Source: Lojkania enalia
Taxonomy: Eukaryota > Ascomycota > Dothideomycetes > Pleosporales
Direction: 5' to 3'
DNA length: 64,000 nt
Assembly: GCA_010094045.1 (NCBI GenBank)
Contig: ML986593.1
Coordinates: forward strand, 62,001-126,000
Shown here: piece after piece, positions 13,201 to 28,200 of the stretch
Numbering within the stretch: position 1 is the stretch's first letter
How the letters are laid out: the number at the start of each line of letters is the position of its first letter
Translations under genes and position numbers: made by a program
Notes under the pieces: generated by a model
Seen by the model: only the letters and a program-made list of their open reading frames with translations
What the model was told of the DNA's origin: nothing
The model's database searches: none

Positions 13201-16200
13201 GCTAGTGAAGCGGTTTTGATAGGCAAGGGAACATATCAGCACTGTCGCCTCACAGTCCTGGATGATTTGGCGATGCCGGGAAGCAGGATGCTCCGGCGAA
13301 AGAGGAACATATCCTCCTCCGGCAATGAGAACACCCATGATAGCAACTACTGCCCAACGTGATTTGTCAACACATATCGGCACTAATTTCTCTGGCCCAA
13401 CTCCCCACTTGACGAGCTGATCTGCTAAGCGAGATGCAAGTTCAAGTAGCTCGGAATACGTAAATTCGCCGTCGAAAGCGGAGACTGCGGTTGAGTATGG
13501 CTGAGAAGAGACCTGTTTTAAGAACAAGGATGGTACGGTTTCGTCTACGACGATGGGTTGGCGGGCGTTCCATCCACACACCAACTCAAAGTCCTGTTCA
13601 CTGAAGACTGTGATGTCGCTAATAGTCACAACGGAGTTCAACTGACTAAGAAGAGAGTCTAGCTGGTATAAGATACGCTGGACTTGCCATGAGGACATGA
13701 TGTTCTGGTCATAATATGCTGCGATATCGACAGTTGTTTGGTCTGCTTTGCATTCGATGACCAACGGATAAGTAAAGTAGTTTGTTTGAATGCCGCTATT
13801 GTGAAACTTCCATATGGTTTCTAATGGGTCTTGCCCCCCAGCTTGGATTGCCAGAAGATTCTGGAAATCACAGGCAGATGCCGTGTCTTGGTCAATTCTT
13901 CTGATATCCGCAAGGCCAGTATGCTGGTATGGGATGCGATCGGTTACGTTCTGAGCGATTCCGTGTAGAAAGTCTAGTACCGTCATACTATGATCAACCA
14001 TCACTCTTGTCGGAACGGTCGTCAAAGTAGGACCACAAATTTCCGTAATGCCTGAGACATTAATATCTCTCCCAGTGAGGGTTTCGCCAAACACTACGTC
14101 ATTGCTGTTGGTGTACGCTGCAAGAAGCAAAGCCCAAGCGCCCCGGATAACTGTGGATGGCGTAATGTCGCTGTGTCGGTGCGATGAAAACTTCGCCGTG
14201 TGAAGCAGAACTTGGCCATTGGGCACCTCGTCAGAGTTGCTATGATATTTTTGCGGGAACTGATAAGGAGAAGCTCCAGCCAATTTATCTTTCCAGAATC
14301 TCATAGCTTCCTCTGTATTGGAGTCCAAAATATACTTGATGAATCTGGCATATGGCACCCCTGCTATGTCCGAGAACCCGATTTGATAGATTTGTTCAAC
14401 TCTTTGCAACATGATCGGGATGCTCCAACCATCATAGAGAGAATGATGAAGACTCCAGACGAAATAGCGCTCATCCGGTCCCGCATGGACGAGAGTGTAT
14501 GCTGCAAGCTTCCCTCCAAGGTGCTCCGGAATTTGAGTCACTTTACCTTCAGCTTGCTCGAGCGCCGACGTTTCATGCCAGCTGATTAGATCCTCAGCCA
14601 GGACTATTTGAAGAAATGCGCCAGATTGAGTCTGAGCTATTCGAGTGCGGAGCAAGTCCATCTCTTGGACAGCCTTTTCCCAGGCCGCCTTGAACTTGTT
14701 GATATCAACCGTCGACGACAACTTGAGAATATGCTGTGCTACATAAGCACCAGGCTGTTTAATAGACAGAGTAATGAATGCTTCCTGAAGCGGGCTCGCA
14801 GGGTAGGCATCCAGGATCTTGTCTTCGGGGACTCGGCATTGCTCGGAGAGCTCACTAAGTACCCTTGACTTTGGGACGGACTGTCGCAGAAGCTGGAATG
14901 GTTCAATGGTTTGGCTAGGATTAACCCCGACTTCAACTATATTGCATCTAGCGGCAAGCTCGGACAATTTGGGCTGTTTAAAGATATCAATGACTGAAAG
15001 CTCAATATGCTCGGATTGAGCAGCTGCGACGAGTCGCATCGCTGCTACTGAGTCGCCACCAAGTCGCTGTATGTCTATGTTAGCAAGCAACTCGCAATAT
15101 TTATAATCCATTGTATTGAAAACTTACGATAAAGCTATCTTCAAGGCCCACTGACGATTCTGGGAGGTTTAATACCGAGCATACAAGCTTTTGCAACTTC
15201 CTCTCTGCCTTCGTAGTGGGCTTTCTCTTATTGATTGTGCTGTTGAGCCGATATGGGGCAATCGATTCTTTGGATAGATTTTGGACTAAAGTCCGGAGAC
15301 GATTGCGGTCAAGCTTGCTGGCAGTTGTCCACGGCATCTTCTTTACCGGTAAGAAGATAGACGGTATCATATACGCAGGCAGCACTCCCACCAAGGCATT
15401 TTCTATTGACTTGCACAGTTCCTGAATACTGTCGTTCATTGGTAACAACAATTCGTCTGCTGTCGAGGATTCCGCCAAATCAAGCTGGGAATTACACTCT
15501 GGGGAGCTATGATCAGTATTCTCCATTGTAAAGAAGACTGCTAATGCCTTTGTGGATCTCCGGCTCGCCGGAGCAACTAGTTCAACAGCTGACTCAAAAT
15601 TCTCTGGGAACTTGCTCTTAACATGATATTCGATTTCGCCGAGCTCAATCCTTTGCCCATTGAGCTTAATTTGAGTATCTTTGCGTCCGATATAGCAAAT
15701 TGTACCGTCCGAATTCCAGCGTACAAGGTCGCCAGACTTGTACATGCGGGTAGTATGGAAGTGCTCATTGTCTAGATGAGGTAATGTCGCTGTCCACGCA
15801 GGGTTTTCGATAAAGCTCCTAGCTGTCTTGACTTCGTCGCCTAGGTATCCGCGAGCTGTGGTATAACCCTCGATAACAAGCTCACCAACACTACCGATTG
15901 GCATGAGCTTATTATGATTGCGTGGGTGTACTATCCATAAACGACACCCTGAGGGAATGCCGATATTTGAGCCGTCTGAGTTCACTTTCTCTTTGTTGAG
16001 TGTGGATTTATGGCCCACGCACGCGAATACTGTGGTTTCCGTTGGACCATAGCCTATTTTGAAATTAGCCTAGGGCGCTATCAGGTTCAGTGATATACAT
16101 ACCATCAATAAAACAGACCTTGCCACTCCATTTCTCAATCACTAACCCAGGTACGGCTTCGCCACCCACAACAAGTGTTCTCAAGCAAGAAATTCGTTCA

Positions 16201-19200
16201 GGTTTCATCGTACTTAGAACGGATGGTGTCTGGAATGTCCATGTCGCTCTTAATCTGCGTATAGCACCCGCTGGATCACTCATTCTCTCATCCTCAGTTG
16301 GAACACAGATGGTGGCTCCAACTGTAAGTGCTGCAAGGATTTCTGCACAGCTTGCGTCGAAAGTGTAACTCGCAAACTGGAATGTGCGAGAAGATGCATT
16401 CATGTGCATGTGACGCGTGAACGCATACGCGCTTGTACAGAAGGACTGGTGTGGAATAATTGTTCCTTTCGGTATACCTGTTGTTCCTGACGTGAACAAA
16501 CAATAGGCGGCATTGTCTGGGGTTACTTCGGACTTAGGCTTCCTTCTCCCTGCGGGCGGTAGCATACTGACCAAATTCTGGTCTATCACTGTTGCTGTTG
16601 CTGCAATCTCACATGCCTTAGCGTTGTAGTTCCTGGAGCAAAGGACTACCTCTGCACCCACATCTCCGATTAGCTGTCGAAGGCGATTTGGCGGATGCTT
16701 AGGATCGAGAGGAACGTATGCACCTCCGGCTTTCATAATAGCAATCATCGAGACAATGGCCCATGAAGACTTCTCAAACAAGATCGGGACGAAAGTTTCC
16801 GTCGATATACCGAGAGTGTTTAGATAGATCGCGAGCCGCGTGGTGACTTCGTCGAATTCCTGGTACGTGAAGATTCCATCCCATCCTTCAATCGCTTTCG
16901 CCGATTGTGGTCGAAGCAAGGCTTGTTCATGTACAAGATCGTGCACACATCTACGTATTGGAGGAGGAAGCTCCTTGTTCCATTGCATAATCTGTTGGAG
17001 GCTTCCGGATGTGAGGAAATCCAGATCTCCAAGGGTCGTCTGGCTATCCACACAGAAGATGATGCCTCGTAAAATCTTCTCGAATGTTTGCACCATGTTT
17101 TTCGCTTGCATTGGACAGATCTTATCCTTCCAAAATCCGAAGTCCACTGTAGTTCCTTCAACCGAAACATCGGCGTTGACGGTGATATGGTACTCTCCCG
17201 GATCTGCAGCTTCGACATTTTCATATAGGAGCGCAGTCTGTTCCGGATCTTTAGACAGTTGCCGTCGCTGATAGGTAAACACTGTGTTGAAAAGGGAAGG
17301 CAACTGAAGCTCATGCTGTACATCTGCCAATGAGCAGTTCTGATGTGTAATAGCGTTAACTGAATCTGTCTGCAGAAGCTCAAGAAGGTGAAGAATATGT
17401 GTCTCATCCGTCAAATTGACGCGACAGATAAGCATGTTGACGAAGCAACCGGCAGCTTCTTCGATATTTCGGATCGGAATGTCACGACCGGAAGCTACAA
17501 CCCCAAATGACACATCAGAGGACCCAACATAGCAATGCAAGAGTATAGCCCAAGCTAGCTGAAGCACGTTCGAAACTGTTACCCCATTCTTCTTGCAGAA
17601 GGCTTGAATACTTGATCCAGGAAGATGCACTTCATGCGAGCTAGTCTCATGTGGTCCTTGCTTGCCATCCGTAAGCTTTGGGAAATAGCACGGCTCCACG
17701 CCTGCCAAATAAGCTTTCCAGTAGTTCAGATCGCTATCGCGGGATGTTGAAAGGATGTGTGCGATGAAATCGCTATACTGAGGTCCTTGATCGGACCGAG
17801 ATAACTTCCCTTGATACGCTCGGGATAGATCGCGGAGCAAGTTCGGAATAGAGCTGCCATCGCAGATTGCATGACTCATTTCCAATTTTACCCACACTTT
17901 ATCATTTCTTGTCTTGCATATTGTGAGACGATGAGGAGAATTGAACTCCCTATAATCGGCAGGTTGTTGGGCCCTTAAAACTTCGGCAGCATTTGCGTCG
18001 TCACAATCTAGCATCCAAGATACCCTTCCAGGTTTGTCTTTGAACACGATCTGGTCCATGAGGCCTGTCTTGGATAAACTGTCAATAAATACAGTTCGGA
18101 GTGCTGGGTGACGGTGTACGACAACCTTCCAAGCTTCTGCAAGCTTCCTTGGGGATACGACCTGACCTGGATCTGCCGACTGGACTTCAAAGATACAATG
18201 GTATGCGTAGAATTCAGGATGCTTCAACTGCGAAAGGAGGAGACCTTGTTGCATTGGTGAAGCCGGATAAATATTCTCGATGTCGTTAAGCGTGATTCCG
18301 GATGGTAGCACAGCCGAAAGTTTAGACATGCCATTGTAAGTTAGCGGGAGAAGTTTGAAATCGCTCAAGCTGGGCCCGGGCCGGACTTGAAGTAGTTTTT
18401 CCACTGCATCTACCAGTGTTTGACGACATTCTAAAATCCACTGCTTGATTTCGGGTTGATGTCGCATGTGGCGGTTGAAGCTGAATGATAATCTAATAGC
18501 GCCTTGTGTGACAAGAGCGGTGACTTCGAAGAGAGAGAAGCGCTGCACATGGGGGCCTACATCGGATGTCGTGATATTGTCCATTTTCGACAGTAGGGCA
18601 TCCTTCCGTTCCAGGTTCTGCATTCGCCCCAGATAATTAAATGTAACTTCGGCAGGCCAGTGATTAGTAAAACGATCCTGGCCTTCTTGAGTCAACATCC
18701 TGTAAGCAAAATATGGGCGGCCCTTATCTGGGATTCGCTCTCGAAGATCTTTGACCCATTTTATCGTGCTGACAATGTCTGTTGGCTCTTCGGGAGGAAC
18801 AGGTAGATGGATCGGAGTCAAAGTCGTGAACCATCCTACGGTACGTGAAAGGTCCTGCTTAGCATTGAATGGCTCTCGCCCATGACCTTCATTATGGACA
18901 GTAATGGTAGACCTATCAGCAAAGACTTTACGGAATGATTCAAGGAGCCCAGCAATGAAAACATCCAATGGCTCGGTCGCGAGTGCGTCATGGGCTCCAA
19001 GTAGTAGCATCGAGTCTTTAGCGCCGAGCTCAATATCTTCAGTGATAACGTCGCAGCTGAGATTATCCTTGCGGCTCATGCCCCAATAGTCAAAATCTCC
19101 CGTCGGAATGCCAGAGATTGGCAACACCTTGCGAGCAGTATCTTGCTTAGCTTGCTCGGCCTGATGCTGTAACCATGAGTGAAACGGTAGACTTTGAGGT

Positions 19201-22200
19201 GCCAAATTGACACCATTGAGCAGATTTTGTAAGTCCTCAAGAACAATGCCCCAAGAAACAACATCGATAATAAGGTGATGAGCTATGAGAGCAATGGCCT
19301 GGGAAAACGTATCTTCGATATTGAATACATCAACAGAAAACGTTGGTCCACTAATAATATCCAAGGATGCTTCGCTCTCATCAATGATAGGCTGCATATA
19401 CTCATTGGATGCAGTAGGAACACGGTGGTGTCTTAGACGGAACGAATTTTCAGTGCCTTTCACGATGTATTGCTTCCAGTGTGTAGAGTCATCCTTAAGA
19501 TACCTTGCTCGGAGCATGGGGTGTGTTGTTACCAGTGAGTCAATTGCATTTTGAAGCTCTTGAGCTTCAAATGTCCGTCCAAGGCGAAGAACGACACTCT
19601 GGTTGAAGTGATTGTAAGTGTCTCCTACGGAATTAAAGAAGACCTGTTGGATGGGTGAAAGATCGAACGGCAAGTCGTATTCATTGTTAGGAGTATCCAT
19701 TTCCTCTCCGTTCACAGAAACCTTCGAAGCCAAATCAGCAATTGATTTAGATCTAATAATATCCTGGACAGTGATCGAAAAGCCTTGAGCGCGGCATTGG
19801 GAGGAGACTTGCATGGCAGCAATGGAATCACCACCTAAGTGCAAAAAAGACTGATTTAAGCGAATGTCCTCCGATGGCAAGTTGAGCACGACAGCGAAGA
19901 TCGCCTGTAGCTTGCTCTCAATAGTGCTAACGTCAGTGTTGGGAGCCTCTAAGCCGAGGGTGGATACGGTGCGATATACGTCGTTGTCCATACGCTCGAG
20001 CCATTGAATTATTCGTCTTCGGTCCAGTTTCCCAGATGGCATCAGTGGGAAGGCTGCAACCGCCACCCAGAGTGAAGGAACCATGTACGATGGCAGACGT
20101 TCGTAGAGGCGGTCGCGAATAGTACTAATGCTGGTAGAAGTCATCTCCGTAGGCAGAAGCTGCATGCTATCTGGTTTATTTTGGTCTGTATAGTGCAAAA
20201 CATTAGATTATACAAGGAAACAAAGTCATTATGTAGCTGACGCACCTGTGGGAGGGAGGGATGTCATGTTTTGCAATGAGATGACACCAACAAGACGCTT
20301 CAAGCAGGGTCCAGAATTTGGAACAGAAGCGAGCGCATTTTGAACTAATGGATCATCAATCAGATGATGTTCGACCTCAGATAATTCAAGTCGCTGGCCG
20401 CGAACTTTCGTTTGGGAATCTTTGCGGCCAAGATACTACGATATCGTCAGCTAGTGCAGATTCTTGACAAAAAGCTAGGCATACCATCATTGTGCCATCC
20501 TCGTTATACTTAACCATGTCTCCTGTCTTGTAGAACCGCCTGGGACTTGATTCATCGTGAACATCTGTACCCAAATTCCACTTAATATCGGTAATGAAGG
20601 CGCTAGCAGTCTTCTCCGGGTTCTTCAGATACCCAGCACCCACTCCACCGCCTTCAAGTAAGAGCTCACCGACGGCCCCAAGTGGGACCAGAATATTGTG
20701 GTTATCCTTCGAAACAACCCACCCTCTGGCTGTTATCACTTTCCCAAGGTTATATGGCTTGGTCATAGGCGTCATGATATTCACGGTGGCGACAGCACTG
20801 CATTCGGTTGGGCCATAGCCATTTCCGAGCATTACTTTGTCAACCCACGTAAGGAGATCCTGTTGTGACATAGCTTCTCCAACCAATATAAGGGTTTTCA
20901 GCTGCGGGACTTGTGATGGTTGTATGGTACGAACCACAGATGGTGTAAGAGCTGCCCAGTTGACGTGAAATTTGTTGATGACGCCAGGAAGGTCGTTAGT
21001 TCGAGATGCTTGATCTGGCACGCAAACAGTGCCACCAAACATCAATGTGCTAATGATCTCAATCAAGCAAGCGTCGAAAGTGTATGAAGCAAATTGTAGG
21101 ACTCGAGAGGAGCCAGAAATACCCATAGCCGGAGCAAATGCAGCACTACTTGACACAAACGAGTAGTGGTTGATGACAGCTCCCTTTGGCTTGCCGGTGG
21201 AACCTGAGGTAAAGAAGGCATATGCCGGTGTGTTACTTTGAACATACGGTAGCGTATAGAGACGGCCAGGTTGACGTTCCGTTGTATTCCAGTTCACAAC
21301 AAAGGTTTTGCAAGGGATCGATTGACAAAGATCCTCGTATTGGGAAGCACAGAGAATCATATTGGCGTCAACATCACCTACGATTTCCCGTAGTCGGAGG
21401 ATAGGTGCCTCAAAGTCCAACGGAACAAAAGCCGCTCCAGATTTCATAACAGCCAGCATAGCTACAATCGTCCAGCCAGACTTATCAAAGCAAAGAGGCA
21501 CGAAGGTTTGTGGCTTGACCCCAAGCGAGATCAATCTCGAGGCAAGTCTCGTAGAACGCTCATCTAGCTCGCGATAAGTCATGGCATCCGTATCCCAAGC
21601 ATCCAGAGCAATAGAATCTGGACTGAGCATGACTTGATCCTGGAAGATTGCGTTGTGGATGCACTTATGAATGACATTGACTGGCTCGCTGTTCCATGCG
21701 GCAATGACTTCTTCGTCTGTCTGACTGAGCAAACGGAAGTCGGCTAGAGGTATTTTGGCGACTTTGGGTGTGTTGAATTGATGTAGAATAAAACCAAATT
21801 GCTGAAGAAGTCTCTGGACAAGCCATGTCTGGATGACTTGGTCATCGTAATGAGCTTCAACGTGAACACCGTCCTTCGTAACGGTAACATTGAAAATGAG
21901 TGCATAGTTGAAGAAATTTGTACCAATGGTGCCAGCGCTCTGAAGATCCCACAATCCACCCTCTGGGTCCTTCATACCGTCTCCCGCCACAATAGCAAGA
22001 AGACTCTGGAACTCGCATGCGACAGCGGTGTCAGAATTGAGTTTTCGAATATGTTGAAGACCAGCGAATTGGAATGGCAGCGCAGCCGAGGACGCTCGCT
22101 GCACATCTTGGAGATACTGTTGGATAGTAACCTCGCGATTAAGCCTCAAGCGCATGGGGGATGTTGCTATGGTAGCACCAAGAATTTCCTCTATACCAGG

Positions 22201-25200
22201 GACTGGAACCTCGCGGCCGCTGCTTGTTTCTCCCCATAGAACATCGTCAGAACCAGAATAGGTCGCCAGCAACAGACCCCATGCTGCCCTAATCATTGAT
22301 GGCATTGTTATCTCTAAACCGGCTTTTCGAGTGACGGAAACATAGTGCATCAGTTGACTCGAAGCCTGCACTTTGTAGTCCGGGTATGGAAGCTGAGGGT
22401 ACTGAGGGGCGGTGATGTCTTCAAAGGTTGACATCCAGAAATCATCGGACTCCTTTCCATCGATAGTGGAGAGGTACTTGATAAATCGCGAATAGGGAAC
22501 GGAGAGGAGCGGCTCAGGAGCAGACTGGTAGTAGCAAGCCTCGACTTTGCATAATAGGGCTGGCAAACTCCAACCATCGTAGACAGCATGATGGGCCGTC
22601 CAGACGAAGAAGGGCGATACGGTTCCTTCACCGACAATTGCATAGCTAGCTAGAGGTCCACCATGGTGCGCCGGCAAATGACGGTCCTCCCCACGAATGT
22701 CTTGCAGATCAGCAATCTGCTTCCACTGGACTCCATTACGCACCACGATTTGCAAGAAGCCGCAATCTTCGGTGTAGATTATGCGGGTCCTGAGGACTGT
22801 CTCCGACGCAACCACCCTATCCCAAGCCTGCCGGAAGCGGTCTAGATTAGTATCCGGTGGTAGCCGATAAATGGTCTCTGCGACATATGCGCCTGGCTCT
22901 TTGGTAGAAAGCGCGATGAGGCCTTCCTGGAGTCGGCTACAGGGGTAGATATCTTCAATCGAGTCAGGAAAGACGGCGCACTCAGACGCGGCAAACTCGA
23001 TAATTCGACGTCTAGCATCTTTAGGGACTAGCTCGAAAGGATCTATGTCTGGTTGTTCTTGGGCCGAGAGTTCCTCCGAAGAAAGCATGATGGCAGTGGC
23101 CGCCATATCCGCCAACTTCGGCTGGGCGAAGATGTTTGCCACTGTTAGCAATAACCCTTCCTTCCGGCTTGCAGTGACCAGTCGCATAGCTCCAATCGAG
23201 TCACCGCCTAGGCGGAAGAAAGAATCGTCAGCACCAACCGAATCTAGGGCAACGTTTAGGATAGATGCCCACAGGCGCGCCAGGCCGCCCTCAGCGGGGC
23301 CAGACGGTGCGCGGCCGCTCTTGCCTGCTAGGCGATACATGTGTAGCTGACTATCATCAATAGATTGAGCTAGTTGTCTAAGAATCTTGCGGTCTAGTTT
23401 GCCAGACGTGGTCATTGGCATGCTTGTTAGGGGGATGAAGAGCGATGGCACATAGTATGCAGGCAGCGCATTAGATAGAGCAACCTCCACCTCTCTCGCG
23501 ATCGTCCGGAAATTATCGGTTATGGACCCAATCGATGAGCTGACATCGTTGGCCGCGCTAGAGGTCTCTTCAGAAAGACATAAAAAGGCAGCAAGCGCCT
23601 TCATAGGTTTTTCACCTTCCAGCTTGACAAGCTCAACAGCCGACTGCGCTTCAAAAGGTAGGTTGAGCTTGAGGTTGTGCTCAATTTCACCAAGTTCGAT
23701 TCGTTGGCCATTCAACTACAGCCAGTCAGCATTCTGAAATATAATATCTGTCCGAAATCCGAGCTTACCTTGACTTGGCTATCCTTCCTACCCAGATACA
23801 TCATCTCGCCCGAGGACGTGTAATGAACGAGGTCGCCAGTGCAATAAAACCTTCGCCCAGTCGTCTCACTTGCCCGGGCCCAATCGGGATCCCGAATGAA
23901 AGCAAGTTCCGTTTTCTTCGGATCTCCCAGATAGCCGCGACTTAAAATTGGACCTTCGATTAGGAGCTCTCCTTTACAGCCAATGGGAACCAGGCGGTTT
24001 CGGTTCTCCGGGTGCACAATCCAAGAGACACTACCAATGGCCCGACCAATATTTGTAGCTTCGCCTCCATTCTTGAAGTCTTTCCAGGCCGAATTGATTG
24101 AAGCTTCGCTGGGTCCGTATTGACCATGGAGATGAACATGATTGCTCCACTGATCGACGACTGCTTTCGTGAGTGCCTCGCCTCCAAGGGCCATACCTTT
24201 GATAGTAGGTACGTCGGCTGGGCTGAGGAGAGCAGCCACGGTCGGGGTGAGATCCATAAAGTTAGCATCCAGTTCAGCAATAGCACTAGCAAGATCATTC
24301 ATTCGCTGCTCTTCAGACGGCACACAGACGCAACCTCCTCTCTGTAGTGTCGTGAACATTTCTTCAAGGGAGTTGTCAAAGGTGTAGCTTGCAAATTGGA
24401 GAAATCGAGAACCAGGTCCAATTCCCAGATTTGTTCCATGGGCGTTGGCACTAGTGGCCATTGCAGCATGCTCCAAGATGACACCTTTGGGTCTTCCTGT
24501 GCTACCGCTAGTGAAGATGACAAATGCTGGGTTATGAGGCTGGACCGACGCACAAATCGGTTCATCTCCAATATCCAGTTCTTGCAAATCTTCCAACAAA
24601 ACCGAGTCTACAATAACCACATCTGGTACAATATCTTCGAAAAGTTCAGAGCGAGCAGCTGATGTCAGAACAACTTGAGCTTGTGTATCCTCAACGCGAG
24701 ATTCAAGAGCTGGCTTTGGATGTTTAGCGTCCAGCGGCACGGCTGCTCCACCAGCTTTTAACACGGCAAGCATGGCTATCACGGTATACGAGCTTTTGTC
24801 AAAACACGTAGGTACAAATACTTCAGGCCCAACTCCGAGTTCGATGAGGTGATAAGCTAGGTGGTCAGTGATAATGTCGAGTTCTGCATAAGAATAGTCG
24901 CCATCAAAACCCCGTATAGCGGGCGCGTTTGGCTGTGCTGCAACCTGAGCTGCAAATCGATGATGGATACATTCATATAGGGTCTCCGGCATGATGTTCC
25001 AGTTTAGGATTTGTTGCCAGTGTTTGCCGCTCAGATGGTCCAGAGTGGTAAGGCTTTGCTCAGTATGGAAAACAATGTTCTCCAATGCTCTGATAAAAGT
25101 ACTTGCAACATTAGCTGCTTGGCCTTCGGAGAGATGATTTGTCCAATAATCGAGGTCAACCATAGCAGCTTCATCAGAGACCTCTATATTCAGTGAAACA

Positions 25201-28200
25201 GGGTACTCTGTAGGGTCGTAGATAGGTGCTATCTCTATAAACTTGAGACCAGCTTCATCGGCAGGAGTCTCTACTGGCAGTCTACGATACGATAGCGAAG
25301 TGTTGAACAGAGACGCGCCGGACAATTCTAGAACGTGCTGAATCTCTGCCAGCGCTACGTGGCGATGGGGTAGGCTATCCATGTAGTCCTGCTGAATATT
25401 TCTCAGGACATCAAGGAGAGATTTTCTCTCATCAGAAAAGTTGACGCGGCAGACGAGGGTGTTGATTAATGGTCCAGCAATTTCTTCAGCGCGGTAGATC
25501 TCTTGGCCATCTCTTGCTGACGTGAGATAGCCGAATGTAACATCATTACTCCCAACGTAGGAACTTAGGGTTAGAGCCCATGCGGTGTGAAATACGTTGG
25601 ACAACGTGATTCCGTTCGAATCGCAAAACGTCTGCAGATCCAGAATACTCAGATTGCCAAAATCCACTCGGATAGAGCAGAGTTGTTTTTCCGTAACGAC
25701 GCCATCGTTGAGCATTGGGAATGAGCACACTTCAGAGCCGTTCAAATATGACTTCCAATATTTGAGGCTACTATCTTTATGCTGTTCCATTAGATACGAA
25801 ATGTAGTCGCTGTATAGCGGTCCGTCTTCCCGAATAGTGTTAGCATAGGCCCGCCGAATGTCGTCAAAAAGCATGCTCATTGTGTGGCCATCCATAATCG
25901 CGTGGCTGATCTCAAGGCAGCAAAAGACTCGGCGGTCGGTTGTAGTACAGATGGTAAGGCGATGAGGCGGAGTTCTGCCATTCTCATAGCTAATAGATCG
26001 TTGTTTTTTGAAGATGGCGAGAGCCTCATTTTCATTCATACAATCAATATGAACAATGTTTGCCTCCGGCTGTCTCAGTACAACTTGATCATATAAGCCT
26101 TCGTCATTTCCTATGTTTTCAAGGAAAATTGTTCGAAGAGCGGGATGTCGACTTATAACTCGTTTCCAAGCATCACCCAGTTTTCGTGAGTCGGGGAGAT
26201 CTCCTGGGAATTTGACTTCATGAATAGTAACAGCGGCATAGAACCCGGCGTCTTTGGTTTGAGATAGAAGAAGGCCCTCCTGCATATTGGAGCAAGGATA
26301 GGCATCTTCGATATCCAAAGCAGAAATGCCCAGTTCGGCAAGTCGTTTAAGCATTAATTGAAAACGATCTTCGGTCAAGGAAAGAAGAGGGAAGTCGCTG
26401 AATGTAGGGGTTGGTGGCATAGATATGAGTCTTTGGATCATCATCGTAAGCGTCTGGCAACATTCAGAGACCCATTGTCGGATACGCTGCTGATGACGCA
26501 TCACACGATTAAAAGTGAAAGCGATGCGCAGCTGTCCCTTAAAAACAAAGGCAGATATTTCGAACAGTCCGAAGCGCGGCGCGCCATGACCAACATCAGC
26601 CGTACCGCCGGCCTCTCGAGTCTCTCCAGCCATGCTTTCCAGAGGTTGAAGTAGAGCATCAGGCCGCTCAAGTTGCTAAAATCTCTGTTAGAAGCAATTA
26701 CTTTGAATGAAAATATCGATGTACCTGATATTGGCCGAGATAGTTGAACGAAATCTCCATCGGCCAGTGCGTACGGAAATGCTCCCGGCCATCGGAAGTA
26801 AGACACTTGCGTGCAAAGTAAGGGCGACCATTGGCTGGAATTTGTCTCCTGAAATCCTTTACAAGGCGAACAGTGTCCGCCGCATCTTCGGCAGGATTAA
26901 CAAATACAGGATATACTAGTTGAGAGAGTTAGCTCGAACCTAGCACTACCAAGAACAAGAAAGCTTACTTGTTGTAAACCACCCAACAGTGCGAGATACG
27001 TCAATATCCTTTTGCCAAGGCTCACGCCCATGGCCTTCATTGAATATAGCAGGAAGAGGCCGGTCAGTAAAAACATGTGACCACGACTGGATCAAAGCAG
27101 CGAGAAGGACTTCGACGGGCTCGGTCTTTAAGGCGTTGTGGCAGTCACCCAGAAAGAGCGCTGTAGTACTGTGATCTAATTCAAAACTCTCGTGACTAGC
27201 TTTACCGTAAGTATTGTCTTGATGCTCGATTCCCCAGTACGAAAAATCCAGTGCGGGTATATCCACAGAAGGTAGAACCTTCTGTAAACTGAGTCCGTTC
27301 GCGTGATCCTGTTGTAATTGGCACCACCTTTGAAATGGCAATGTGGGCGGGAGTAGGGATCCCCCTTGAAGGAGCTCCTCCAATTCCTCAAGAAGTAATC
27401 TCCAGGAGACAAGATCAATGACTAAATGGTGGCCCACTAGGAAGGCATGCTGTTCGCTTCCATAATCGTACAAATCCGCAGCAAATAGTGGCCCTTTGAT
27501 GGGATCGAGACATCTTTGAGAGTCTTCAATCATGTCATCGATTTCTCTTTTGGTGTTAACAGTAAGGTAACGAAAACGGTAAGAGTGCTCCACATCCTCG
27601 GTAATGCGCTGCTGCCAAGCCACTCCGTCAGTCGAGTCGAAGCGAGCCCGAAGCATAGAATGACGAGACACGAGTTTTTCTACTGCAGCATTGAATTCAT
27701 CACGGTCCGTCTTACGAAGTATTCGCAAGTAAAAGGATTGGTTAAAGTGGCCATGTCCCTGATTAGGAAGCGAGTACCAAATAGACTGGATTGGGGAGAG
27801 ATCAAAGGGCTTCTCGATGTCCTCTACAAGGTCGTCGAAAGATGTTTCAATATCTTTTGCGGTTGCTGCTAGCTGGTAGATCGATTTGCTGCGTAATATG
27901 TCCTGGACTCCAATGCCAACCCCATTTTTGCGGCAGTGTCCCATAACCTGCATCGCGGAGATCGAATCGCCACCAATCGACAGAAAAGATCGATTAAGGG
28001 AGACCTGGTTTTCCGGAAGATTTAGGACACGGGCCCATATTGTTCGCACCAGCGCCTGCTTTGTTGTTGCGGGCTCTTCATCGGGAAGAGCTCCTTCAGC
28101 AGCCGGGATTGCACTTTGATAAACATCTTTAGGCATGTCCATAAGCCATTGATTCGTCAGCCTTCTGTCGAGCTTCCCAGAAACAAGCGAAGGGAGAGCT